64,000 bases of DNA, from contig OY969094.1 in assembly GCA_963697695.1 (NCBI GenBank), forward strand, positions 434,001 through 498,000. The letters are read 5' to 3'. Of the stretch, positions 42,455-51,248 are shown in pieces. The notes under the pieces were generated by a model that saw only the letters and a list, made by a program, of their open reading frames with translations, had not been told where the DNA came from and searched no databases. Each line of letters opens with the position of its first letter. Positions within the stretch are counted from its first letter, which is position 1. The translations under genes and the position numbers were made by a program. Origin of the DNA: VRUE01 sp963697695 (GTDB lineage: Bacteria; Actinomycetota; Thermoleophilia; Solirubrobacterales; 70-9).

Positions 42455-43027
42455 TTGGGCGCTGAGAGCGGTGCGATCGAAGCGGTCGGCCGGCACGGAG
42501 AGCCACCGGCGGCACACGAAGAGCGGAGACTCATCCGCGACGCGCAGCAGGGCTCCCGACAAGCGCTGGCCGGTCTGTACGCGGCCCACTGGCCGAGGGC
42601 CTATCGCGCCGCCTACCTGGTCGTCCACGACAGCGCCGCAGCCGAAGACGTCGCCCAGGACGCCTTCCTCGCCGCGCTGGCCGCGCTCGACCGCTTCGAC
42701 CGCCGCCGGCCCTTCGGTCCGTGGCTGCACCGGATCGTCGTCAACCGGGCGATCGACTGGGGGCGCCGAGAGGCATTGCGTCGCAAGGCCGACGACCCGG
42801 ATGCGCAGGCAGATGTCGCTCCCCCGCCCGAGACGATCGGCGAGGATCTGATGGACGCTCTCGCTCAACTGCCGGTCGAGCAGCGTGCCGCGGTCGTGCT
42901 CCGCTACCTGCTCGACTACACGCCGGGCGAGGTGGCGAAGATGCTCGAGCTGCCACGGGGCACGGTCAATTCGCGGCTGCGCCGGGCCCTCGACAGGCTC
43001 GGCTCCCTGCTCGAGGAGGAGCGGTGA
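42455..43027 (+). CDS. ECF-family RNA polymerase sigma factor
   Basis: The 190-residue protein has the two domains of extracytoplasmic function sigma factors. Region 2 is seen in LYAAHWPRAYRAAYLVVHD, AEDVAQDAFLAALAAL and the region 2.4 segment PFGPWLHRIVVNRAIDWGRR. Region 4 is LPVEQRAAVVLRYLLDYTPG and PRGTVNSRLRRALDRL, a helix-turn-helix. The start is a TTG at 42455 with GGAAGG upstream; no ATG or GTG suits the frame. The stop overlaps the putative anti-sigma gene as GTGA, the normal sigma/anti-sigma coupling. Its target promoter cannot be told here. Confidence 0.93.
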   Translation: MGAESGAIEAVGRHGEPPAAHEERRLIRDAQQGSRQALAGLYAAHWPRAYRAAYLVVHDSAAAEDVAQDAFLAALAALDRFDRRRPFGPWLHRIVVNRAIDWGRREALRRKADDPDAQADVAPPPETIGEDLMDALAQLPVEQRAAVVLRYLLDYTPGEVAKMLELPRGTVNSRLRRALDRLGSLLEEER

Positions 43028-44229
43028 ACGAGCAGCGTCTGAAGACGCTCCTCAGGGAGACGCCGCTACCCGGCGAGGCCGAGGCGGCAGAGCGCGGCCT
43101 GCGGGTCGTCGAGCAGGCCTTCGCCGAACACGAGCCTTCCCGGCGGCCGGCGCTTCCCCGCCTCGCCCTCGCCTTCTCGGTCGTGACTCTGCTCACCGCC
43201 CTGATCCTCTCCCCCGCCGGCGCCAAGGTCCGGAGCTGGATCGACGACGTCTTCACCGCCGGCGTTCGCAACGCGGCCCCGGCGCTGACCGAGCTGCCCG
43301 GGGGCGGCCGTCTCCTGGTCGAGTCGGCGGCGGGACCCTGGGTCGTGCAGGCGGACGGCTCTCGCCGCTTGCTTGGGCGCTACGAGGAAGCGACCTGGTC
43401 TCCCCACGGCCTCTTCGTCGCGGTGGCCTCCGGCAGCACGCTGAGCGCGGTGGACCCGGAGGGGAACCCGCGCTGGTCGGTCTCAGCCGAGGCACCGGTG
43501 AACGACCCCCGCTGGTCCCCGTCGGGGGTCCGCATCGCCTACCGGGCCGGCCGCGAGCTGCGGGTGATCGTCGCCGACGGAACCGGCGACGGCATCCTCG
43601 ACCGGCGCGTGGCGCCCATGGCGCCGGCCTGGTCACCGCCCGGCGCCCACGTGCTCGCCTACCTCGATGCCGACGGCGAGCTGCGCATCGCCAACACCGA
43701 CACCGGGGAGATCCTCGGCTCTGCGCAGGCCCTGCCGGGCGTGACGGCCCTGCAGTGGTCTGCGGACGGATCGACGCTGCTGGAAGCCTCGCGGCGCTCC
43801 CTGCGCCTCCGCCCGGTCGTCGCGGACAAGCTGGGTGGCCGCCTCGACCTCGGTCAGCCCCGCAACGTGGACCTCCCTGCCGGAGCAACAGTCCAGGCGG
43901 CCGCCTTCGCCCCCGGCGGGCGAACCGTCGCGGCGCTGCTCCGCCTGCCGGCCACCGGTCCACGGTCGATCCGCAGCGAAGTCGTCTCGATCGACGTGGA
44001 TAGCGGGACCCGGCGGCGGCTCTTCGGCGTCTCCGGCGGCCTCTCTGGCATCGCCTGGTCCCCGCACGGCGATCGCCTGCTCCTGACTTGGCCGGATGCC
44101 GACCAATGGCTGTTCATTCCCGTCGGCGGGCGCGGGATCCGGGCAATCGACGGGATCTCCGAGGAGTTCGGCCCGGGCAAGCGCAACCCCTCCTTCCCCC
44201 GGATCGAGGGCTGGTGCTGCCCGGGGTAA
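43024..44229 (+). CDS. Putative anti-sigma factor with extracytoplasmic propeller
   Basis: The 401-residue protein has a short cytoplasmic N-terminus (about 1-45), one membrane helix (about 47-66, LALAFSVVTLLTALILSPAG) and a large extracytoplasmic part with WD40/TolB-like repeats (ATWSPHGLFVAVASG, DPRWSPSGVRIAYRAG, LQWSADGSTLLEA, IAWSPHGDRLLLTW). The position directly after an ECF sigma gene with a GTGA overlap suggests an anti-sigma factor whose outer propeller senses a signal. The zinc-binding HxxxCxxC motif of classical anti-sigma domains is missing, so the sigma-binding role is inferred. Confidence 0.75.
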   Translation: MNEQRLKTLLRETPLPGEAEAAERGLRVVEQAFAEHEPSRRPALPRLALAFSVVTLLTALILSPAGAKVRSWIDDVFTAGVRNAAPALTELPGGGRLLVESAAGPWVVQADGSRRLLGRYEEATWSPHGLFVAVASGSTLSAVDPEGNPRWSVSAEAPVNDPRWSPSGVRIAYRAGRELRVIVADGTGDGILDRRVAPMAPAWSPPGAHVLAYLDADGELRIANTDTGEILGSAQALPGVTALQWSADGSTLLEASRRSLRLRPVVADKLGGRLDLGQPRNVDLPAGATVQAAAFAPGGRTVAALLRLPATGPRSIRSEVVSIDVDSGTRRRLFGVSGGLSGIAWSPHGDRLLLTWPDADQWLFIPVGGRGIRAIDGISEEFGPGKRNPSFPRIEGWCCPG

Positions 44230-44320
44230 GACGTGCCTGGGCGCAAGAAGCCTCCCGCCCGAGCCCGGAGCCCGCGGGTGACTGGAATCGACTGAGACAA
44301 TCCGGGTAGGTGATCTGCTG

Positions 44321-45220
44321 ATGGCAAGAGCGATCTGGAGCGGTTCGATCAGCTTCGGGCTCCTCAACGTGCCCGTGAAGCTCTACAGCGCGGTGGCCCG
44401 GCGCGGCATCAGCCTGCGCGAGATCCGCGAGTCCGACGGCGCCCGCATCCGCCACCGCCGCGTCGCCGAAGGGACCGACGAGGAGGTTCCCTACGAGAAC
44501 ATCGTCAAGGCCTTCGAGCTCGCCCCGGACCGCTACGTACCGCTGAGCAAAGACGAGATGGCATCGCTCGACCCGGAGAAGAGCCGCGCGATCGACGTGC
44601 TGGACTTCGTCGACCTCGACGAGATCGACCCGATCTACTTCAACAGCCCCTATTACATGGGACCCGCCGATGGCGCCGAGAAGGCCTACTCGCTGCTGGT
44701 CCAGGCAATGGAGAAATCGGGCAAGGTCGCGATCGCCCGCTTCGTCTTCCGCAACAAGGAGCACCTCGCCGCGATCCGTCCCGCCAACGGGGTGCTGACC
44801 CTGACCACGATGCGCTTCGCCGACGAGGTCGTGCCTACTTCCGAACTTGAGGACGTGCTGCCGTCCGGGAAGCCGAAAGTCGCCAAACGCGAGATCGAGA
44901 TGGCCGAACAGCTGATCGACTCGCTGACCAGCCGCTTCGACCCGAGTGCCTACCGCGACGAGTACCGCGAGCAGCTGCTGGCGATGATCGAACGCAAGGC
45001 GGCGGGCGAGGAGATCGTCGCCGCGCCCAGTGAGGAGCGCGAGCCGACCAAGGCTCCCGACCTGATGGCGGCGCTGGAGGAGAGCATCGCCGCGGTCAAG
45101 GGCAAGGGCGACGGCAAGCCCGCGAAGAAGACGGCGGCGAAGAAGCCCCGGGCTGCGTCGAAGAAAGCGCCGGCGAAGAAACGCTCCGGCTCACGCGCCA
45201 AGTCGAAGTCCTCCAAGTAG
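44321..45220 (+). CDS. ku: Non-homologous end joining protein Ku
   Basis: Bacterial Ku binds broken DNA ends as a homodimer and recruits LigD. The 299-residue protein starts ARAIWSGSISFGLLNVPVKLY, the family signature. The beta-barrel core ends about residue 250, and a Lys/Ala/Ser-rich tail (KKTAAKKPRAASKKAPAKK) follows; such tails bind DNA in actinobacterial Ku proteins. It lies four bases before the LigD polymerase gene in the same operon. The stretch from 44230 holds its promoter, which I cannot define exactly. Confidence 0.97.
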   Translation: MARAIWSGSISFGLLNVPVKLYSAVARRGISLREIRESDGARIRHRRVAEGTDEEVPYENIVKAFELAPDRYVPLSKDEMASLDPEKSRAIDVLDFVDLDEIDPIYFNSPYYMGPADGAEKAYSLLVQAMEKSGKVAIARFVFRNKEHLAAIRPANGVLTLTTMRFADEVVPTSELEDVLPSGKPKVAKREIEMAEQLIDSLTSRFDPSAYRDEYREQLLAMIERKAAGEEIVAAPSEEREPTKAPDLMAALEESIAAVKGKGDGKPAKKTAAKKPRAASKKAPAKKRSGSRAKSKSSK

Positions 45221-45224
45221 AGCG

Positions 45225-46142
45225 GTGGCCACCAGCCGCCAGGTCGAGGTCGACGGGCGTGAGCTGAAACTCACCAACCTCGACAAGGTGCTCTACCCGG
45301 AGGCGGGCTTCACCAAGGGAGAGGTCGTCGACTACTACGCCAGGGTGGCGCCGGCGATGGTCCCGCACCTGAACGGACGCGCGGTGACGCTGCGGCGCTT
45401 CCCGGAAGGGGTCGAGGACCTTGACGCAGCCTTCTTCGAGAAGCGCTGTCCGAAGCACCGGCCGAAATGGGTGAAGACGACGAAAGTGCAGGCCGGCCCG
45501 CATGCCGGCTACATCGACTTCTGCGTCTGCGACTCGCTGCCGACCCTGATCTGGATGGCGCAGCTGGCGGCGATCGAGCTACACCCCTCGCTTTCCCTAG
45601 GCCGCAAGCACGAGCAGCCGACCGTGCTTGCCTTCGACCTCGATCCCGAGCCGCCGGCCGAAGTGCTCGCCTGCGGCCGCGTCGCGCTGCGCCTGCGCGA
45701 GCTGCTCAGCCACGTTGGACTCGAGAGCTTCGTCAAGACCTCGGGCTCGAAGGGTTTGCAGCTGTACGTGCCGCTGAACACCAAGGTCACCTACGACGAG
45801 ACCCGTCCCTTCGCCCAGGCGCTCGCCCAGCTGCTGGCCAAGCAGACACCTGACGAGGTGATCGCCAAGATGGGCAAGAAGACCCTGCGCAAAGGCAAGG
45901 TCCTGATCGACTGGTACCAGAACAACGAACGCAAGACGACGATCGCCGTCTATTCCCTGCGCGCCCGCGAACACCCCACGGTCTCGACCCCTGTCACCTG
46001 GAAGGAGCTCGAACGGGCGGTCGAGAAGGACGACGCCGACTCGCTCGTCTTCGAGGCCCCAGACGCGCTGAAGCGAGTGGAGAAGCACGGCGACCTCTTT
46101 GCGCCGGTCCTGGAGCTCGAACAGGAGCTGCCGGAGCTCTAG
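45225..46142 (+). CDS. LigD-type polymerase (primase) domain protein
   Basis: This 305-residue protein is a stand-alone polymerase domain of the bacterial end-joining system, related to archaeo-eukaryotic primases. Motif I FDLDPEPPA has the metal-binding Asp pair; motif II is KTSGSKGLQLYVPL, in which the histidine of many members is glutamine; motif III is KVLIDWYQNN with Asp. No ligase or nuclease domain is fused to it, so the ligase must be encoded elsewhere. The start is a GTG four bases after ku. Its stop overlaps the convergent gcvPB stop by four bases. Confidence 0.93.
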   Translation: MATSRQVEVDGRELKLTNLDKVLYPEAGFTKGEVVDYYARVAPAMVPHLNGRAVTLRRFPEGVEDLDAAFFEKRCPKHRPKWVKTTKVQAGPHAGYIDFCVCDSLPTLIWMAQLAAIELHPSLSLGRKHEQPTVLAFDLDPEPPAEVLACGRVALRLRELLSHVGLESFVKTSGSKGLQLYVPLNTKVTYDETRPFAQALAQLLAKQTPDEVIAKMGKKTLRKGKVLIDWYQNNERKTTIAVYSLRAREHPTVSTPVTWKELERAVEKDDADSLVFEAPDALKRVEKHGDLFAPVLELEQELPEL

Positions 46143-47653
46143 CCGAGCGGCTGGCGGACGACCGGTTTGCGGGCTGCTTTGACCTCGTCGAGGCGGCGGA
46201 CCGGGGTCGTGTAGGGCGCCTGCTTGGCGATTTCAGGGTCGCCCTCGCCCTCGGCGAGGATCATCTCGATGGCGTCGGCGAAGGCGTCGAGGCTCTCCTT
46301 GGTCTCGGTCTCGGTCGGCTCGATCATCAACGCCTCGTCGACGAGGAGGGGGAAGTAGACGGTCGGCGGGTGGAAGCTGAAATCGAGCAGGCGCTTGGCG
46401 AGGTCGAGCGTCGCCAGGCCCAGCTCGCGCTTCATCGGCTTGCCGGAGAGGACGAACTCGTGCATGCAGTGGCGGTCGAAGGCGACCGGCAGCCGCTCCC
46501 CCGCCCGCCCCTCGGCCAGCCGCGCCTTCAGGTAGTTGGCGTTCAGCACCGCGGTCTCCGAGGCCTCGGCGAGGCCGTCGGCGCCGAGGCTGAGGATGTA
46601 GGCGTAGGAGCGGACGAAGACGCCGAAGTTGCCCTGGAAGCCGCGCAGGCGGCCGATCGACTTGGGCCGCTCGAGATCGAGGTCGAAGAACGGCTTGTCG
46701 CCGGCCCCGTCATCGCGCCGCACGACCTGCGGCCGCGGCAGGAAGGGCTCGATCCGCTCCGAGACCGCGATCGGCCCCGCACCCGGTCCCCCGCCGCCGT
46801 GCGGCTGGCTGAACGACTTGTGCAGGTTGACGTGGACGATGTCGAAGCCCATGTCCCCCGGGCGCGACTGACCCATCACCGCGTTGAGGTTGGCGCCGTC
46901 GTAGTAGAGAGTGCCGCCGGCCGTATGGATCAAGGCCGCGATCTCGGCGATGTTCTCGTCGAAGAGGCCGAGCGTGTTGGGATTGGTCAGCATCAGGCAG
47001 GCGACGTCGTCGTCGACCTTGGCCCGCAGGTCGTCCATCTCGACCCCGCCGCGTTCGTTGGTCGCCACCTTGACCACCTCGTAGCCGGCCATCGTCACCG
47101 AGGCCGGGTTGGTCCCGTGCGAGGTGTCGGGTGCCAGCACCTTGGCCCGCTCTTCGCCGCGGTCGGCGTGGTAGGCGCGGGTCAGCAGTAGGCCGGCGAG
47201 CTCGCCGTGGGAGCCGGCCGAGGGTTGCAGGCTGACGTGCGGCAGGCCACAGATCTCGGCCAGCGACTCCTGCAGCAGCCACATCAGCTCCAGGGCACCC
47301 TGGGCCTGCTTCGGCTCCTGGGCAGGATGCAGGCGGGCGTGACCGGGCAGAGCGGCGACGCGCTCGTTGAGCCGGGGGTTGTGCTTCATCGTGCAGGAGC
47401 CGAGCGGGTAGAAGCCGGTGTCGAGATCGAAGTTGCGGCGCGAGAGGCGGTTGTAGTGGCGGACGATCTCCGGCTCGGAGACCTCGGGCAGGCGGGGCGG
47501 CTCGGCGCGCAGCAGCTCAGCCGGGATCAGCTCCTCGAGCGGCCGCTCCGGGACTTCGGCCCCCGGCAGGACCGCGGCGCGGCGCCCAGCCTTCGACTTC
47601 TCGAAGATCGTCTGGGCCCGTTCGCGCTGCATCGGCATCTCGGCAGCAGACAT
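46139..47653 (-). CDS. gcvPB: Glycine dehydrogenase (decarboxylating) subunit 2
   Basis: This is the C-terminal half of the glycine cleavage P-protein, which decarboxylates glycine and passes the methylamine group to lipoyl-GcvH. The 504-residue subunit carries the PLP lysine in NLHKSFSQPHGGGGPG and the typical FYPLGSCTMKHNP near residue 85. Its ATG overlaps the gcvPA stop by one base (TGATG). The split P-protein is normal in many bacteria. The 3' end overlaps that of the convergent polymerase gene by four bases, leaving no room for a terminator between them. Confidence 0.97.
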   Translation of the reverse strand: MSAAEMPMQRERAQTIFEKSKAGRRAAVLPGAEVPERPLEELIPAELLRAEPPRLPEVSEPEIVRHYNRLSRRNFDLDTGFYPLGSCTMKHNPRLNERVAALPGHARLHPAQEPKQAQGALELMWLLQESLAEICGLPHVSLQPSAGSHGELAGLLLTRAYHADRGEERAKVLAPDTSHGTNPASVTMAGYEVVKVATNERGGVEMDDLRAKVDDDVACLMLTNPNTLGLFDENIAEIAALIHTAGGTLYYDGANLNAVMGQSRPGDMGFDIVHVNLHKSFSQPHGGGGPGAGPIAVSERIEPFLPRPQVVRRDDGAGDKPFFDLDLERPKSIGRLRGFQGNFGVFVRSYAYILSLGADGLAEASETAVLNANYLKARLAEGRAGERLPVAFDRHCMHEFVLSGKPMKRELGLATLDLAKRLLDFSFHPPTVYFPLLVDEALMIEPTETETKESLDAFADAIEMILAEGEGDPEIAKQAPYTTPVRRLDEVKAARKPVVRQPLG

Positions 47654-49056
47654 CAGATCACCTCCTGTGGCTCGTTGGTCGCACTATTTGCGACCAGCGC
47701 GCCACGCTCTGCTGCGACAGCGTCGGCAAGGACGTCAGCCAGCTCATCGATCTGGACCCGGGTGCGGCGCTCGGTGATCGCGACCAGCAGGCCGTCCTCG
47801 TACTCGGGGTAGTCGCGGCCGAGCGGGTAACCGGCGGCGATCCCGCGCTCGGCGCAGCGCTCCAGCACCGCCGGGACCGGCGCGTCGAGCCGCAGCGCGA
47901 ACTCGCGCACGACGGCCGCCTCGTGCAGCAGCTCGACCCCCTCTACCGCGGTCAGCCGCTCGCGGGCATAGGCGGTGCGCTGAGCCAGCAGCTCGCCCAG
48001 CTCACGGAATCCCTCGCGGCCGAGCCAGGCGAGGTGGACCATCGCCGCCAGCGCGTTGAGCGCCTGCGCGGTGCAGATGTTGTGGGTCGCCTTCTCGCGC
48101 CGGATGTGCTGCTCGCGGGTCTGCAGGGCGAGGACGAAGCCACGGCGGCCGTCGACGTCCTCGGTTTCCCCCGCGATCCGGCCCGGCATGCGCCGGATCT
48201 GCTCCTCGGTGCAGCAGAAGAAGCCGAAGGAGGGGCCGCCGAAGTCGAGCCTATTGCCGAGCGGCTGACCCTCGCCGAGGGCGATGTCCGCCCCACACTT
48301 GCCCGGCGGCTTGAGGATGCCGAGTGCCATCGGATCGGTGGCGACGACAAGCAGCGCGCCGTGCTCCTTCGCCGTGGCGCTGAGCTCCTCGACCCGCTCG
48401 ACCGCGCCGAGGAAGTTGGGACTCTGCAGGAAGACGGCAGCGGTATCGCCGTCGACCGCGGCCGCAAGCGCAGCGGGATCGGTAGCTCCCTCCTCCAATC
48501 CGACCTCGACCACCTCGGCCCCGTAGCCGACGGCGTAGGTCGCCAGCGTCTCGCGGCTGTGCGGGTGGACGCCGCGCGAGACGACGAAGCGGCGGCGGCC
48601 GGTGGCGCCCATCGCCAGGTAGCCGGCGGAGGCAACCGAGGAAGGTCCCTCGTAGAGACCTGCCCCGGAGACCGGCAGGCCGGTCAGCTCCGACATCGCG
48701 GTCTGGAACTCGAACATCACCTGCAGCCCCCCCTGGGAGATCTCCGGCTGGTAGGGCGTGTAGGGAGTGAGGAACTCGGAACGCTGCGTGATCGCATCGA
48801 CGATCGCCGGCACGTAGTGGTCGTACATCCCGGCACCGACGAAGCAGACTTGCTCTTCGGCGTCGGCGTTGCTGCCGGCGAGCGCCGCGAGGCGCTCATA
48901 GACCTCCGCCTCGCTCATCCCCGGCGGCAGCTCGAGCGGGCGGCCAAGACGCAGCGGCTCGGGGATCTGCTCGAACAGATCGGCAACCGAGTCGACCCCG
49001 ATCGCGGCGAGCATCTCGGCGCGATCGGTGGGAGTGGCGGAGGTGTAGCGAGTCAC
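47653..49056 (-). CDS. gcvPA: Glycine dehydrogenase (decarboxylating) subunit 1
   Basis: The 467-residue subunit is the N-terminal half of the P-protein and pairs with GcvPB. It starts TRYTSATPTDRAEMLAAIG, has FVGAGMYDHYVPAIVDAI, LTPYTPYQPEISQGGLQVM and YEGPSSVASAGYLAMGAT, all highly conserved. The start is a GTG at 49056. About 190 bases separate it from gcvH; these hold repeat copy B and no gene. Subunits 1 and 2 are coupled by a TGATG junction. Confidence 0.97.
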   Translation of the reverse strand: MTRYTSATPTDRAEMLAAIGVDSVADLFEQIPEPLRLGRPLELPPGMSEAEVYERLAALAGSNADAEEQVCFVGAGMYDHYVPAIVDAITQRSEFLTPYTPYQPEISQGGLQVMFEFQTAMSELTGLPVSGAGLYEGPSSVASAGYLAMGATGRRRFVVSRGVHPHSRETLATYAVGYGAEVVEVGLEEGATDPAALAAAVDGDTAAVFLQSPNFLGAVERVEELSATAKEHGALLVVATDPMALGILKPPGKCGADIALGEGQPLGNRLDFGGPSFGFFCCTEEQIRRMPGRIAGETEDVDGRRGFVLALQTREQHIRREKATHNICTAQALNALAAMVHLAWLGREGFRELGELLAQRTAYARERLTAVEGVELLHEAAVVREFALRLDAPVPAVLERCAERGIAAGYPLGRDYPEYEDGLLVAITERRTRVQIDELADVLADAVAAERGALVANSATNEPQEVI

Positions 49057-49100
49057 CGGGGAGAGTCTGCCGCAAAAGCCTCGTGTGCGGCTGGCGTGCG

Positions 49101-49164
49101 CCGGACCAAGCGGGACAAGGACGCAGGGAGGCCGAATAGCAGCGCTATTTGTCCGACCGAGGAC
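49101..49164. repeat. Repeat element copy B between gcvH and gcvPA
   Basis: These 64 bases match copy A (34148-34211) at 60 positions, in the same orientation. The core gaatagc-agc-gctattt is nearly palindromic. Here no closing outer arms were found. Like copy A, it lies between two minus-strand genes, upstream of the second one. Confidence 0.6.
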
Positions 49165-49250
49165 GCCGTACCGCGCCGCGTCGCCGCCGCCAGGCGTGCG
49201 CGAGGATTGCAGCGGCAGACTCCTGGCTACGGAGCGCCGGCCGCCAACGC

Positions 49251-49646
49251 CTACGAGTTTTCCAGCAGCTTGCGGTATTCGCCGGCGTCGAGCAGCGATC
49301 CCGCCTCCTCGGGGGAGGTCAGCTTCACCTTGACCAGCCAGCCCTCGCCGTAGGGGTCGCCGTTGATCCTCTCGGGTGCGTCGGCAAGCGAGTCGTTGAC
49401 CTCGACGATCTCACCGGACATCGGCGCGATCACGTCGGAAACCGCCTTCACCGACTCGACCTCGGCGTAGGAGGAGTCTTTGACGATCGCTGCGCCGACC
49501 TCGGGCGGGTCGTAGAAGACGACCTCGCCGAGGCTGTCCTGGGCGTACCAGGTGATTCCGAAGACGGCGTGGTCGTCCCCCTCCAGCCGGGCCCAGTCGT
49601 GCTGGTCGTGGTAGAGCAGCTCATCTGGGTAGTCCGCGTCGGCCAC
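49251..49646 (-). CDS. gcvH: Glycine cleavage system H protein
   Basis: GcvH carries the lipoyl arm that shuttles the aminomethyl group between the P, T and L proteins. The 131-residue protein has the lipoylation segment SVKAVSDVIAPMSGEIVEVN, with Lys as the attachment site, and the conserved YPDELLYHDQHDWARLEGD start and NGDPYGEGWLVKVK end. It begins right after the gcvT stop (no spacer). Length and domain are normal. Confidence 0.97.
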   Translation of the reverse strand: MADADYPDELLYHDQHDWARLEGDDHAVFGITWYAQDSLGEVVFYDPPEVGAAIVKDSSYAEVESVKAVSDVIAPMSGEIVEVNDSLADAPERINGDPYGEGWLVKVKLTSPEEAGSLLDAGEYRKLLENS

Positions 49647-50729
49647 TTACTTCTCCTTCCGGTAGAGGGGCTTGGAGGCTACGCGGGCAGGTCGGACCTT
49701 GCCGCGCACGTCGATCTCGATCTCCGTCCCGGGCTCGGCGAGGTCGGAGCGGACGTAGGCCATCCCGATCCCGACGTCGAGCGAGGGCGAGAAGCTACCG
49801 GAGGTGACGACCCCAGCAGGCTCGCCCCCCGCCAGCACCGGGTTGTCTTGTCGAGGGATGCCGGACCCCTCGATCTTGAAGGGGACGAGCTTCTCCGCGG
49901 GGCCCTCGCTACGCGCCTTCGCCACCGCCTCGGCGCCGACGAAGCCCGTCTGCTCCTTGCAACACCAGCCGAGACCGGCTTCGATCGGGTTGCGCTCGGG
50001 CGTCAGGTCGTTGCCGTGCAGGTGGAAGCAGACCTCGAGCCGCAGGGTGTCGCGGGCGCCGAGCCCGCAGGGGACGACGCCGGCGTCGAGCAGCTCGGCC
50101 CAGATCGGCGTCGCCACCTCGGGGTCGACCAGCATCTCGACCCCGTCCTCGCCGGTATAGCCGGTGCCGCAGAGCAGGGCCGGCCGGTTGCCGACCCTGC
50201 TGGCGGCGATCCGCATCCGGGGCGGCAGTGTGAGGCCGAGCGCGTCGGTGAGGATCCGCCGTGCATGCGGACCCTGGACGGCGATCATCGCGTAGCGGTC
50301 AGCGACGTCGCGGACGGCGACGTCGAAGTCGCGGCTCCAGCGGCCCAGCCAGGCGAGGTCGGCCTCGTGGTTGGCCGAGTTGGTGACGATCAGGTAGCGA
50401 TCGCCGCCGAGCCTGTAGGTGAAGAGGTCGTCGAGGACGCCGCCCTCCTCGCTGCAAAGACACGAGTACTGGGCGCCGCCGACCTCGATCGCGGCGACGT
50501 CGTTGGAGAGCACGCGCTGCAGAAGGGCCAGCGCCCCCGGGCCCTCGACCTCGACCTCGCCCATGTGGGAGACGTCGAACATGCCGGCGTGGGTGCGCAC
50601 TCCCGAGTGCTCCTCGCGGATCCCCTCGTAGGTCACCGGCATCTCCCAGCCGGCGAACCGGACCAGCTTGGCGCCGAGCTCGGCGTGCTGCTCGTAGAGG
50701 GGTGTGCGCCGCAGCGCCGCGTCAGTCAC
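49647..50729 (-). CDS. gcvT: Glycine cleavage system T protein (aminomethyltransferase)
   Basis: GcvT transfers the methylene group from lipoyl-GcvH to tetrahydrofolate and releases ammonia. The 360-residue product begins TDAALRRTPLYEQHAELGAK and has FAGWEMPVTYEGIREEH, FDVSHMGEVEVEGPGAL and the C-terminal barrel with PARVASKPLY. I use the GTG at 50729, which matches family N-termini; an in-frame GTG at 50765 adds 12 residues and would leave no room for promoters facing the divergent acetyltransferase gene. No glycine riboswitch fits in the space. Confidence 0.95.
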   Translation of the reverse strand: MTDAALRRTPLYEQHAELGAKLVRFAGWEMPVTYEGIREEHSGVRTHAGMFDVSHMGEVEVEGPGALALLQRVLSNDVAAIEVGGAQYSCLCSEEGGVLDDLFTYRLGGDRYLIVTNSANHEADLAWLGRWSRDFDVAVRDVADRYAMIAVQGPHARRILTDALGLTLPPRMRIAASRVGNRPALLCGTGYTGEDGVEMLVDPEVATPIWAELLDAGVVPCGLGARDTLRLEVCFHLHGNDLTPERNPIEAGLGWCCKEQTGFVGAEAVAKARSEGPAEKLVPFKIEGSGIPRQDNPVLAGGEPAGVVTSGSFSPSLDVGIGMAYVRSDLAEPGTEIEIDVRGKVRPARVASKPLYRKEK

Positions 50730-50767
50730 GCGCGGCAGCGTATTGGAGAGCTGTGGCAAGCTCACCC

Positions 50768-51247
50768 GTGAACTTGGCTGTGAGCGATCCCACCGAGATC
50801 CGCAGGGCGACGAGCGTCGATGCCAGCGAGGCTGCGCGCCTCCTGCACGACTTCAACACCGAGTTCGGCGATCCGACCCCGGATGTCGAGACCCTCGCCG
50901 AGCGCCTGAGCGAACTGCTCCCGCGCGAGGACGTGGTGGTGCTGCTGGCAGGCGACCCGCCGCTGGGAATTGCGCTGTTCCGCATCCGCCCCTCACTCTG
51001 GTCGAAGGCGGGTGACGTCTACCTGGAAGAGCTCTACGTCATCCCCGAGCGTCGCGGCGAAGGCATCGGCGGCACGCTGCTCGACACCGCGATAGAGGCG
51101 GCAAGAGAGATCGGTGCCGACCACTTCGAGTTGACGACCGGAGAAACCGACCGGGAGGCTCGCGCTCTCTACGAGAGCCGAAGCTTCACCAACCGCGAAG
51201 GCGCCTCCGACGGCCCCCGCATGCTCTATTACGAGCTGGACCTGTGA
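50768..51247 (+). CDS. GNAT-family N-acetyltransferase
   Basis: The 159-residue protein has the GNAT fold. The acetyl-CoA loop is seen in ELYVIPERRGEGIGGTLLDTA (motif A, R-x-x-G-x-G/A), preceded by LAGDPPLGIALFRIRP and followed by ALYESRSFTNRE. The N-terminal part, ATSVDASEAARLLHDFNTEFG, is typical. The start may be the GTG at 50768 or 50780. The gene is divergent from gcvT and converges on ftsZ, with the inverted repeat 51249-51314 between. The acyl acceptor is unknown. Confidence 0.88.
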   Translation: MNLAVSDPTEIRRATSVDASEAARLLHDFNTEFGDPTPDVETLAERLSELLPREDVVVLLAGDPPLGIALFRIRPSLWSKAGDVYLEELYVIPERRGEGIGGTLLDTAIEAAREIGADHFELTTGETDREARALYESRSFTNREGASDGPRMLYYELDL

Positions 51248-51248
51248 A

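Noticed and set aside
47923..49353. Open frame of about 476 codons on the plus strand opposite gcvPA
   Set aside because: Antisense to a conserved gene, low-complexity Gly/Arg/Asp-rich translation, no start signal or family motif.
50730..50767. Glycine riboswitch upstream of gcvT
   Set aside because: The divergent gap is far too short and shows none of the aptamer motifs.
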